A stretch of DNA of 64,000 nucleotides, taken from contig CM038716.1 in NCBI GenBank assembly GCA_021613375.1, forward strand, positions 4,301,684 through 4,365,683, in the 5' to 3' direction. The notes under the pieces were generated by a model. That model ran no database searches and was not told the DNA's origin. It worked only from the letters and a program-made list of their open reading frames with translations. This DNA comes from Megaleporinus macrocephalus (Eukaryota; Chordata; Actinopteri; Characiformes; Anostomidae). Shown piece after piece: positions 12,240 to 22,775 of this stretch. The number at the start of each line of letters is the position of its first letter. Within the stretch, counting starts at the first letter, position 1. Made by a program: the position numbers and the translations under genes.

Positions 12240-14035
12240 ACCTTTCTGTTCTAACTAGTCTCCATATATGTGTTAATAGTCTCAGGAGGGGCTACTTTTC
12301 TGATCTAACTAGTCTCCATATATGTGTTAATAGTCTCAGGAGGGGCTACTTTTCTGATCTAACTAGTCTCCATATATGTGGTAATGGTCTCTGAAGGAAC
12401 TACTTTTCTGATCTAACTAGTCTCCATATATGTGGTAATAGTATCAGGAGGGGCTACTTTTCTGTTCTAACTAGTCTCCATATATGTGAGTAATAGTCTC
12501 AGAAGGGACTACTTTTCTGTTCTAACTAGTCTCCATATATGTGGTAATAGTCTCAGGAGGGACTACTTTTCTGTTCTAACTAGTCTCCATATATGTGGTA
12601 ATAGTCTCAGGAGGGACTACTTTTCTGTTCTAACTAGTCTCCATATATGTGGTAATAGTCTCAGGAGGGACTACTTTTCTGTTCTAACTAGTCTCCATAT
12701 ATGTGGTAATGGTCTCTGAAGGAACTACTTTTCTGATCTAACTAGTCTCCATATATGTGGTAATGGTCTCTGAAGGAACTACTTTTCTGTTCTAACTAGT
12801 CTCCATATATGTGAGTAATAGTCTCAGAAGGGACTACTTTTCTGTTCTAACTAGTCTCCATATATGTGAGTAATAGTCTCAGGAGGGACTACTTTTCTGC
12901 TCTAACTAGTCTCCATATATGTGGTAATAGTCTCAGGAGGGACTACTTTTCTTATCTAACTAGTCTCCATATATGTGGTAATGGTCTCTGAAGGAACTAC
13001 TTTTCTGATCTAACTAGCCTCCATATATGTGGTAATAGTCTCAGGAGGGACTACTTTTATGTTCTAACTAGTCTCCATATATGTGGTAATAGTCTCAGGA
13101 GGGGCTACTTTTCTGTTCTAACTAGTCTCCATATATGTGGTAATAGTCTCAGGAGGGACTACTTTTCTGTTCTAACTAGTCTCCATATATGTGGTAATGG
13201 TCTCTGAAGGAACTACTTTTCTGATCTAACTAGTCTCCATATATGTGGTAATGGTCTCTGAAGGAACTACTTTTCTGATCTAACTAGTCTCCATATATGT
13301 GAGTAATAGTCTCAGAAGGGACTACTTTTCTGTTCTATCTAGTCTCCATATATGTGAGTAATAGTCTCAGGAGGGACTACTTTTCTGCTCTAACTAGTCT
13401 CCATATATGTGGTAATAGTCTCAGGAGGGACTACTTTTCTTATCTAACTAGTCTCCATATATGTGGTAATAGTCTCAGGAGGGACTACTTTTCTTATCTA
13501 ACTAGTCTCCATATATGTGGTAATGGTCTCTGAAGGAACTACTTTTCTGTTCTAACTAGTCTCCATATATGTGAGTAATAGTCTCAGAAGGGACTACTTT
13601 TCTGTTCTAACTAGTCTCCATATATGTGAGTAATAGTCTCAGGAGGGAGTACTTTTCTGCTCTAACTAGTCTCCATATATGTGGTAATAGTCTCAGGAGG
13701 GGCGACTTTTCTGTTCTAACTAGCCTCCATATATGTGGTAATAGTCTCAGGAGGGACTACTTTTATGTTCTAACTAGTCTCCATATATGTGGTAATAGTC
13801 TCAGGAGGGGCTACTTTTCTGTTCTAACTAGTCTCCATATATGTGGTAATTGTGTCAGGAGGGGCTACTTTTCTGTTGTAACTAGTCTCCATATATGTGG
13901 TAATATTCTCAGGAGGGTCTCCTTTTCTGCTCTAACTAGTCTCCATATATGTGGTAATGGTCTCAGGAGGGGCTACTTTTATGTTCTAACTAGTCTCCAT
14001 ATATGTGGTAAAAGTCTCAGGAGGGCCTACCTCTG
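12240..14035. repeat. 54-bp minisatellite, about 33 units
   Basis: The consensus unit includes CTAACTAGTCTCCATATATG, TGGTAATAGTCTCAGGAGGG and ACTACTTTTCTGTT. Variant units differ in ordered ways: TGGTCTCTGAAGGAACTAC, GTGAGTAATAGTCTCAGAAG and TTTTCTGCTC. Runs of the same variants recur (TTTTCTGCTC near 12893, 13383 and 13653), so several-unit blocks have been copied. Since 54 is a multiple of 3, an 18-residue repeat (NSLRRDYFSVLTSLHICG) stays open, but the frame breaks wherever GTGAGT units occur. I treat it as non-coding. A lone diverged unit lies at 48605-48660. Confidence 0.95.
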
Positions 14036-14122
14036 GCATTCTTTTGGATTAAGAATGGGATGTCATTTAAGTTCATAAACAAGTGAAGACAGACGAGCGA
14101 ATACTTTTTGGCAATACAGTGT
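14036..14122 (+). mobile_element. Solo 3' end of the Tc1-like family seen at 1632-2385
   Basis: The segment has GGATTAAGAATGGGATGTCA, TTTAAGTTCATAAACAAGTG and GAATACTTTTTGGCAATACA. It matches the last roughly 80 bp of the 1632-2385 element (ATTAAGAATGGGATGCCACT ... GAATACTTTTGGTAACATAG). The rest of the element is absent, and the 54-bp minisatellite abuts it on the left. Confidence 0.8.
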
Positions 14123-14383
14123 ATCGATCTATAATGTTACATCCGTGTTCCCATGTCCCACCACTCACTGTTCAGCATCATTATTTTATATTTAGACCAA
14201 GAGTGCTTCAAAATGAGAAGGACCAAAGACCCTCAGCTGGTGCATAGATGCTGGAACCTGGGCTACGTAAGCCTCTGAATATTTGATCCCGTAATGGTAC
14301 TTGTTCTCTTTTTATAGGTTTTTATGTTTTATTGTCTTTCGTTTCTTCTATTGTTTTAATGATTGCTTACTTCGGTAATATTT

Positions 14384-15172
14384 CTGTTCACAGCGCTGGT
14401 GAACAGAAGTCGGTGTTCCTTTATCTACAACACATATGTAGCCATTTTATATATTATCCAAAACCACTAATGAACATGTCGTCGCTGTCCAATGAAAAAC
14501 ATGTATCCCCATTTTTTTTCTACATCATTTGAACATGCCAACGCTGTTTTCACTGTTTGAAAATTTTATGATGAATGGACCAATAGAAGTGCTCCAACAT
14601 AACTTGAGCAAAAAAATCTGGTTCTATTGACTTACATTAAAAGTAAAGTATGGTTTTGTTGTCTCCTGCAATTTTGGAGATGTTTTTGAAGATTTTCATT
14701 GGACAGCGACGGTATGTGTTTTTCCTGAGTTTATATATATCAACGCTGTCAGAAGAGGACAAACACCTTCTTCACTTTCAATGTAAGTCAATGTAAAGAC
14801 GTGAAGTGATTTTGGAACATTTCTATTGGTCCATTCGTCATGACATCTTCAGACACTGTGAAGAAGCTGCTGTGCTCATATGATGCACAAAATTAAAAAT
14901 CAACAAAAATGGAGGTGCATGTTTTTCTTTGGTCAGTAACAACATAAATGTTTATATAAAAAAACAGCAAGCTTTCTTTGGGACTATTTTGCCATGTAAC
15001 ACACTGAATATATCCCTCCACTGTGCACAGATTAGAACAAACTGATTACAATATGTTTATGCCACTGCTAAACAATGTACCAGCGTATTCATAAACATTT
15101 AATATACCAACTTTCTGTGAGGGAGCTTGTAGAGGTGGACGTCTGGTTCCATTCACCACCACTGTGAACAGT
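14384..15172. mobile_element. Inverted-repeat element with a MITE nested in it
   Basis: The right end reads GGTTCCATTCACCACCACTG followed by TGAACAG. The left end is a degraded complement starting CTGTTCACAGCGCTGGTGAA. Internal sequence near TATCTACAACACATATGTAG resembles the copy at 21013-21366 (GTCTACAACACAAATATAGA). The 14478-14714 MITE interrupts it, making this copy about twice as long as the other. No transposase is encoded. Confidence 0.6.
14478..14714 (+). mobile_element. Short MITE (CTGTCCAATGAAA family), near full length
   Basis: Left end GTCGTCGCTGTCCAATGAAA and right end TTTTCATTGGACAGCGACGG are inverted repeats enclosing about 235 bp. The internal words GACCAATAGAAGTGCTCCAA and GGTTCTATTGACTTACATTA identify the family. 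It lies inside the inverted-repeat element at 14384-15172. A partial inverted copy of the same family follows at about 14755-14850. Confidence 0.85.
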
Positions 15173-15419
15173 TCTGAGTTGTCTCTGATGGAGATCTTTG
15201 CACTAAACCAACCCCCTGAGAGGCTTTGTTTACATCTCCACTGAATTATGTGGAACTCTTGTAAAATCAATGGAGGTTCCTCTTGAAGTTCCTCTTAACA
15301 GTTCTTGTTCTTGACTTGGTTTAGGCTCCTCACCTGTTCTTCAGTCACTTCCTTTGCTTTGGTGTCTAAGCTGTTCTCTGCAAAAGGCCAAAAGCTCCTG
15401 CACAAAAAAAGTGATGTTA
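15173..15419. other. Gmnc upstream flank
   Basis: Nothing recognised. Transition from repeat DNA into the CpG-rich promoter segment. Confidence 0.4.
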
Positions 15420-15841
15420 ATGTGTGACTCGGAGGAATGCGCGTGCTGCCCTAGCTCTAGTTTTTGGGGGTGGTCGCGAGCAGATCTACCCCTTCAGCCG
15501 TTCGCTCGGAGGAATTCATGGTGCTTCTGAACTGTCTTGTTACACATTAACGCGCCCGCGCGCGCACACACACACACGCGGGGGTAACACACAGGTGCGC
15601 AGCGAGGGAGGGTCTCAGCCTGGTGTCTTTCCATCTTCACTTCGCGTAGCGTAAGCACCCCCTCACGCCACCCCACCCCTCCCATCTCGCATCTTCCCCA
15701 CTTTTTTTTACCCACCCAGGGCTGCGCGAGCGGTGGGACACAGTGACGGGACGTTCCATCATTAAAGCTCAGCCCACTCGCGTGAGCGCAATAACAACCA
15801 AGCGCGCCGAGCGCCAGCTGTTGCGCATCTGCGGCCCAACG

Positions 15842-15883
<42 letters not shown>

Positions 15884-16015
15884 CAGCACGTCACAAGCGT
15901 GCCGAATCAGCGCGAGGACAGCTTTCAGATTGGCGCGCGCGCTCCGGACAGCTCCCGGCACTCCTCTCGCGCCGCAGCTCGCGCCCTACTCGTGCCCAAC
16001 AACTCGCCCCGCGAA
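15420..16015 (+). promoter_or_regulatory. gmnc: Probable gmnc promoter and 5' UTR, CpG-rich
   Basis: About 600 bp of CpG-dense sequence in otherwise AT-rich DNA, ending at the gmnc initiator codon. It contains AACGCGCCCGCGCGCGC, a (GA)n run at about 15845-15882, and at 15926-15938 an inverted CCAAT box fused to an E2F-like core (AGATTGGCGCGCG), roughly 80-90 bp upstream of the ATG. No TATA box is evident, which fits a CpG-island promoter. The transcription start cannot be fixed from sequence. E2F-type control would be plausible for a geminin-family gene, but that is inference. Confidence 0.6.
15845..15882. repeat. (GA)n microsatellite in the gmnc 5' region
   Basis: About 19 GA units, seen directly, lying about 135-170 bp upstream of the start codon. 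If transcribed, it would sit in the 5' UTR. Confidence 0.95.
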
Positions 16016-16018
16016 ATG
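16016..16018 (+). CDS. gmnc: gmnc coding exon 1: the ATG only
   Basis: The sequence GCGAA-ATG-GTGAGC places a consensus donor immediately after the start codon, so this exon codes only for Met1 and leaves phase 0. The 5' UTR part of the exon lies upstream, with an unknown boundary. An alternative would be an initiator inside exon 2, but no ATG lies in frame upstream of the conserved ILSCQD. Confidence 0.75.
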
Positions 16019-19000
16019 GTGAGCGCTCCTCTTTTCTTCTACTTCTACGCTGAACAGCCTGTAACTTGTAACTTCTGGCTGCAGCCAAATCGCTCGCGGC
16101 GGCTGCGTTTGCGCACCTGCCGCACATCAAACAGCCTCCGTCTATAAACCCGCGCTAACAGGTTCTGATGCTCAGCGCGGAGCCGGGGGTCGTAGAAGCG
16201 GCCGGACTCGCAGGTGGTCAGGACGGACGGAACAGACTGGAGATCGTTTTCTTTGAATTGTTTTCTGTGCAACCTGCACACCTTAGAAGGATGGTTCTTC
16301 AAGGGTTCTTTAGGCATTGGTTCTATTTAGGGCTGTTGCGTCGCGAGATGGTTCTGCAGCAGCAAGGGGTCTGCAATTAAACGATTAAGTGTGTATAGAA
16401 CGTATAGAACCAATTTCAAAACCATGTACAACACGTTCTCCATCAACTAGAACCATTGCACCATGCACAGGACCTTTGAAGCATGCTGGTTCTATGTGCA
16501 CCATTTCTAAATAAAAAAGTAACGGTTCTATATAGAACCATAAACACTGAGTAACTGGTTCTTTGCATGATGGAATGGTTCTACAGACTGATGTTGTATA
16601 TGGTTCTGTGTAGCACTGTAAAGTTTTTTCTGTTGTATTACAAGCATGATATTGTATAGAACTACTTTTAGAACTATATGCAACATGTTCTCCATCAACC
16701 TGGAGAACCATCTCACCATGCATAGAACCATTTTTGTATGCAATGGTTTTATTTACACTTTAAAGTTCTTTAAAGGTTCCTTAGTGAAGCCAATGGTTAT
16801 TCATAGAACCATGAACATTAAAGAGCCACTCGCATGCTTAGATGGTTCTGTATAGCACCAAAAAGTTATTGTATATATATCATATAGAACCACATTCAGA
16901 ACTATATACAACATGTTCTCCATCAACCTGGAGAACCATTTCAGAACCATTTTAGTATGCAATGGTTTTATTTACACTTTAAAATTGTGGTTTTTTAAGG
17001 GTTCTTTAGTGAAGCCAGTGGGTATTTATAGAACCACGACCATTAAAGAGCCACTTGCATGCTTAGATGGTTCTGTATAGCACCAAAAAGTTATTGTATA
17101 TATATCATATAGAACCACATTCAGAACTATATACAGCATGTTCTCCATCAACCTGGAGAACCATTTTAGAACCATTTTAGTATATAATGGTTTTATATAT
17201 ACTTTAAAATAATGGTTCTTTAAGGGTTCTTTAGTAAAGACAGTTGGTATTTATAGAACCATGAACATTAAAGAGCCACTTGCATGCCTAAATTCTTTGC
17301 ATAGAAAAATGGTTCTTCAGATATGTTATATGGTTCTGTGTAGCACCAAAAAGGTATCCTATAGATATCATATAGAACCACTTTCAGAACCATATACAAC
17401 ATGTTTTCCAACAACCTAAGGAACCATTTCACCATGCATAGAATCTTTGAAGCATGGGAAGGTTCTATATGCACACTTTTTTTAAAAAAAAGTAGCGGTT
17501 CTATATAGAACCATAAACACTGAAAGAGCATTTTGCATGAGTAATTGGTTCTTTGCATAATAGAATGGTTCTTCAGATTGATGTTGTATATGGTTCTGTA
17601 TAACACTAAAAAGTTTATTTTGTCATGTTACAAGTGTGGCATTGTATAGAACCACTTTCAGAACTATGTACAACATGTTCTCTATCAACCTGGAGAACCA
17701 TTTCACCATGCGTAGAACCCTTTTAGTAAGCAATGGTTTTAAGTACACTTTAAAATAATGTTTTTTTAAGGGTTCTTTAATGAAGCCAATGGTTATTCAT
17801 AGAACCATGAACATTATAGAGCCATGCCTAGATGGTTCTTTACATGAAAAAATGGTTCTTCAGATATGTTATCATATAAATAGGCGATGGTGCTATTTAC
17901 AAGCATACGATCTATACAGAACTTTTTGCATACTTGAAATGGTTCTTTAAATTGACATTGTATATGGTTCTATATAGCACCTAAAAGGTTCTTCTCTTAT
18001 GTTACAAACTTGTCATCATGTTCTCCATCAACCTAAAGAACAATCTCACCATGCATAGAACTATTTAAGCATGAGATGGTTCAACATACAGTCTTTAAAA
18101 AATATGGTTCTTCAAGTAAAGGTGATGGTTCTATATAGAAGCATGAACATTAAAAGAGCAGTTTGCATGCTTAAATGGTTCTTTGCACTGTAAAACGGTT
18201 CTTCAGAGTATATAGAGTTCTATGTTCTTTAGTAAAGGCGATGGTTCTATTTACAGCTGTGAGTTCTGTACAGAATTGTTTACATGCTTGAAATGGTTCT
18301 GTAGATTGATATTGTATATGGTTCTATATAGCAGCAAAAAGGGTTCTTTTGTTGTGTTACAAGTTGTCGTTTTCAAAAAGGTTCTACTCAACATGTTCTC
18401 TATTAACGCAAAGAACCATTTAATTATGTAAAAAACCATCAAAGAACTGTTTAAGTAGACGTTTCTACATACACCCTCAAAAATACGGTTCTTCAAGGTT
18501 CTTAGGTTAAGGTAAAGGTTTGACTTGTATTGGAGTTGTATTATAGCTGTGTTAGAGATGCATTAGAGTTGTGTTAGATTTGATGGAGTTGTGTAAAAGT
18601 TGTGTTAGTGTTGTGTTGATTTGTTTGAGTTGTCTAAGAGTTGTAAAGATTGTCTAAGAGTTGTATCAGTGTTGTAAGAGTTTTCTAAGAGTTGTGTTAC
18701 AGTTGTTAGAGTTATCTAAGAGTTGTGTTACAGTTGTTAGTTATCTAAGAGTTGTGTTACAGTTGTTAGTTATCTAAGAGTTGTGTTAGATTGGTGTTAC
18801 AGTTGTTAGAGTTATCTAAGAGTTGTGTTAGATTTGTGTTAGAGTTGTTAGAGTTCTATAAGAGTTGTGTTAGAGTTGTTAGTTTTCTAAGAGTTGTATT
18901 ACAGTTGTTAGTTATCTAAGAGTTGTGTTAGATTTGTGTTACAGTTGTTAGAGTTATCTAAGAGTTGTGTTACAGTTGTTAGTTCTCTAAGAGTTGTGTT

Positions 19001-22000
19001 AGATTTGTGTTAGAGTTGTTAGAGTTCTATAAGAGTTGTGTTAAAGTTGTTAAGAGTTCTCTAAGAGTTGTGTTAAAGTTGTTAGAGTATTCTAAGTGTT
19101 GTGTTACTGTTGTGTTGCAGTTATTAGAGTTCTCTAAGAGTTGTATTACAGTTGTTAGTTATCTAAGAGTTGTGTTACAGTTGTTAGAGTTCTCTAAGAG
19201 TTGTGTTACAGTTGTTAGAGTTATCTAAGAGTTGTGTTACAGTTAGAGTTTTATAAGAGTTGTGTTAAAGTTGTTAGAGTTCTCTAAGAGTTGTGTTACA
19301 GTTGTTGGAGTATTCTAAGAGTTGTGTTACTGCTGTTAGAGTTCTCTAAGAGTTGTGTTACTGTTGTGTTATTGTTGTTAGGGTTCTCTAAGAGTTGTGT
19401 TACTGTTGTGTTGCAGTTGTTAGAGTTCTCTAAGAGTTGTGTTACATTTAGAGTTTTATAAGAGTTGTGTTAAAGTTGTTAGAGTTCTCTGAGAGTTGTG
19501 TTAAAGTTGTTAGAGTTCTATAAGAGTTGTGTTACAGTTAGAGTTTTATAAGAGTTGTGTTAAAGTTGTTAGAGTTCTCTAAGAGTTGTGTTAAAGTTGT
19601 TAGAGTTCTCTAAGTGTTGTGTTACAGTTAGAGTTTTATAAGAGTTGTGTTACTGTTGTGTTAAAGTTGTTAGAGTTCTCTAAGAGTTGTGTTAAAGTTA
19701 TTAGAGTTCTCTAAGAGTTGTGTTACAGTTAGAGTTTTATAAGAGTTGTGTTAAAGTTATTAGAGTTCTATAAGAGTTGTGTTACAGTTAGAGTTTTATA
19801 AGAGTTGTTTTAAAGGTATTAGAGTTCTATAAGAGTTGTGTTACAGTTAGAGTTTTATAAGAGTTGTGTTAAAGTTATTAGAGTTCTATAAGAGTTGTGT
19901 TACAGTTAGAGTTTTATAAGAGTTGTGTTACAGTTAGAGTTTTATAAGAGTTGTGTTACAGTTAGAGTTCTATAAGAGTTGTGTTACAGTTAGAGTTTTA
20001 TAAGAGTTGTGTTACAGTTAGAATTTTATAAGAGTTGTGTTACAGTTAGAGTTCTATAAGAGTTGTGTTACAGTTAGTTTTATAAGAGTTGTGTTACAGT
20101 TAGAATTTTATAAGAGTTGTGTTACAGTTAGAGTTCTATAAGAGTTGTGTTACAGTTAGTTTTATAAGAGTTGTGTTACAGTTAGAATTTTATAAGAGTT
20201 GTGTTACAGTTAGAGTTTTATAAGAGTTGTGTTAAAGTTATTAGAGTTTTATAAGAGTTGTGTTAAAGTTATTAGAGTTTTATAAGAGTTGTGTTACAGT
20301 TAGAGTTTTATAAGAGTTGTGGTAAAGTTATTAGAGTTCTATAAGAGTTGTGTTAGAGTTAGAGTTTTATAAAAGTTGTGTTACAGTTAGAGTTTTATAA
20401 GAGTTGTGTTAAAGTTATTAGAGTTCTATAAGAGTTGTGTTACAGTTGTTAGAGTATTCTAAGAGGTGTGTTACTGTTGTGTTACTGTTTTTAGAGTTGT
20501 GTTATCGTTTTTGGAGCTGTCTAAGACTGTCTATTTTGTGTGAGAGCTGTTGTAGAGCTGCGCGCGCCTTGAAAGCGTCATTAACACTGCTGCGCTTTTG
20601 CCCGGTTCACAGAGCGCCATCCTCTCGTGCCAGGACGCGAGCTTTGCAGGGGGCGCGCGCTACGCCTGCGCTTACTCCTCCTCGCCGCCGCCTCGCGCCA
20701 CTGTTGACGTTTCCACAGCAACGCTCGCGCCCCTCTGGGACGCCGGTGCCCTGGACAACGCGAGCTGCCAGCACGAGCCGCCACGGCGTGGTAAGAGCCG
20801 CGCTATGCCGGGACCAGCGGCGCGAGCGCCTTCCCGCCACTGACAGACTGGAATGTTTCCATTTGTGTTTCTTTGTGTTTCTCCTTAAAGGGCAACTCCA
20901 CCGATTTTTCTAAACGTCTGCATGATTACTGTTTAGGACGTAGACGGGGTCATGTAAAGAGGGGTTGGGTGTAAAATGGTTCATTTGCTGAGAAACCTAC
21001 AGACTCTGATTTCTTTACAGTGGTGGTAAATGGAACCCGGGGGTCCCCATGTCTACAACACAAATATAGACATTTTATTTTCTATCAAAACCATCAGAGA
21101 ACATACATGTGAATTTTGAGCTTATATATAATATTGATGATGGTAAAAAAGTCAGAAATCGAAAAAAGTTAAAAACTATTTGACCTTAGAACACATTGCG
21201 TGTATCCCTCCGCCATGAATTAATTAAATGGATTAATGTAAATGCATTGGACTACATTTTAGACCAAAACTTAAATTATCTCTCTTAAATTAACAGGCAG
21301 CGTGTTCATATCTACCTCAGCTCTTAGAGGTAGACGTGTAGTTCCTATCACCACCACTGTGAACATATCTTAGACTTAGAATAAAGCATTTCACACCAAA
21401 CCACTCTTAATAACTTAGCTGACGCGTTAAACATTTAATAATGCAGAAATGTTGAAATTTGGTTGCCCTTTAAGCTTTGTAGTAGCACTTTTTGGTGTAC
21501 TGTTTGTTCTATAATAAATCACTTTCAGTAATAACAACAGTAATAATGCAGCCCACTGTCTTTCAATTACCTTTGACTCTACAGTCACATTGCTAAGCCT
21601 ATTCATGTCAAGTGAAATCAACTCATTCACGTTCAACAAGTAAATGTATCATGATAAGACAGATTTGAAAAGAATGTAATTTTGAGTTAGATTCTTTTAA
21701 GGCGCTTTTCCACCACATGGTACCACCTTGACTTGACTCAACTTGCCTTTTTTGATTTCCCATTAACAAACCTGGTACCCGGTACCCACATCGCCTGTCG
21801 TTTTCTATTTGAGATCATATGTCTACGTGTCCACCATTGGGTTTAACTGGAACAGTTAAAATCTGCTTGTAAACAAATACACATGTTCAGAGTTCTAATG
21901 ATTAAATTGATTATAACATCCCTACCACTCAACTGATTTACTCCAAAACTGCTCTGTTATGATCTCAATAGCTTTATTTCTATTTCATAACTGTGATGGT

Positions 22001-22692
22001 GTAATGGTGCCTCCAAGACAGAGTTTAGCGTGGAGCCTGAATACAAACACAATCACATCCACCAGCAAATGTATCAGTGCATTCACTTCTAAAAACACTG
22101 CAAACAAAGGAAGAAGGACTAGACTTAAGTTCAGCTTACTATGTGCCAGCTACTGCATTACATTATTTTCCATCCCACCTTAAGAAGTTACATTCTGGTG
22201 CCTGGTGGAGCAGGAAAACTGGAATAGGAAGCTGAATGTGAGCTTTGTGTACGAATGTTTATGGTTGAAGGACGCTGTATCTACAGTGTCTTCACCAACC
22301 ACACAGTCAGATCTACACACAAACCTGATTGTCCCACAACGTTGTCACAAAACGTAATTCCTCAAAACAACACAACACTATATGACAACGTTGTAACAAC
22401 GTAGCGGTTCTATTATATCTGCATGGAACTTGCCAACAGGTAGTCATAATACCTATTGACAATGTTGTAGCAATGCTGTGTTTTTGCTTGGATGCCTGTC
22501 TGAATCCAGTAATGCATTTAGGTATATATATTATTGTCACTGTCCGAAAATTACTTTCTCAATTTTTCTTGATTTTTACGAAGACTGGACCAATAGAAAT
22601 GCTCAAAAATAGCTTTGAAAAAAATCTGGTTCCATTGACTTACATTGAAAGTAAAGAATGTTTTTTTCTCTACTTGCTATTTTGGATATATT

Positions 22693-22775
<83 letters not shown>

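Noticed and set aside
13626..14078. 150-codon frame with an 18-residue repeat
   Set aside because: It lies inside the 54-bp minisatellite and the frame is lost in neighbouring units that carry an extra base. No evidence of expression.
15494..15961. 155-codon minus-strand frame in the gmnc promoter
   Set aside because: It runs through a GA microsatellite (giving a Ser-Leu run) and CpG-rich DNA opposite the gmnc 5' region. No domain is recognisable.
20437..20913. 158-codon + frame overlapping gmnc exon 2
   Set aside because: It is a different frame from the conserved GMNC reading and begins inside a minisatellite. High GC explains its openness.
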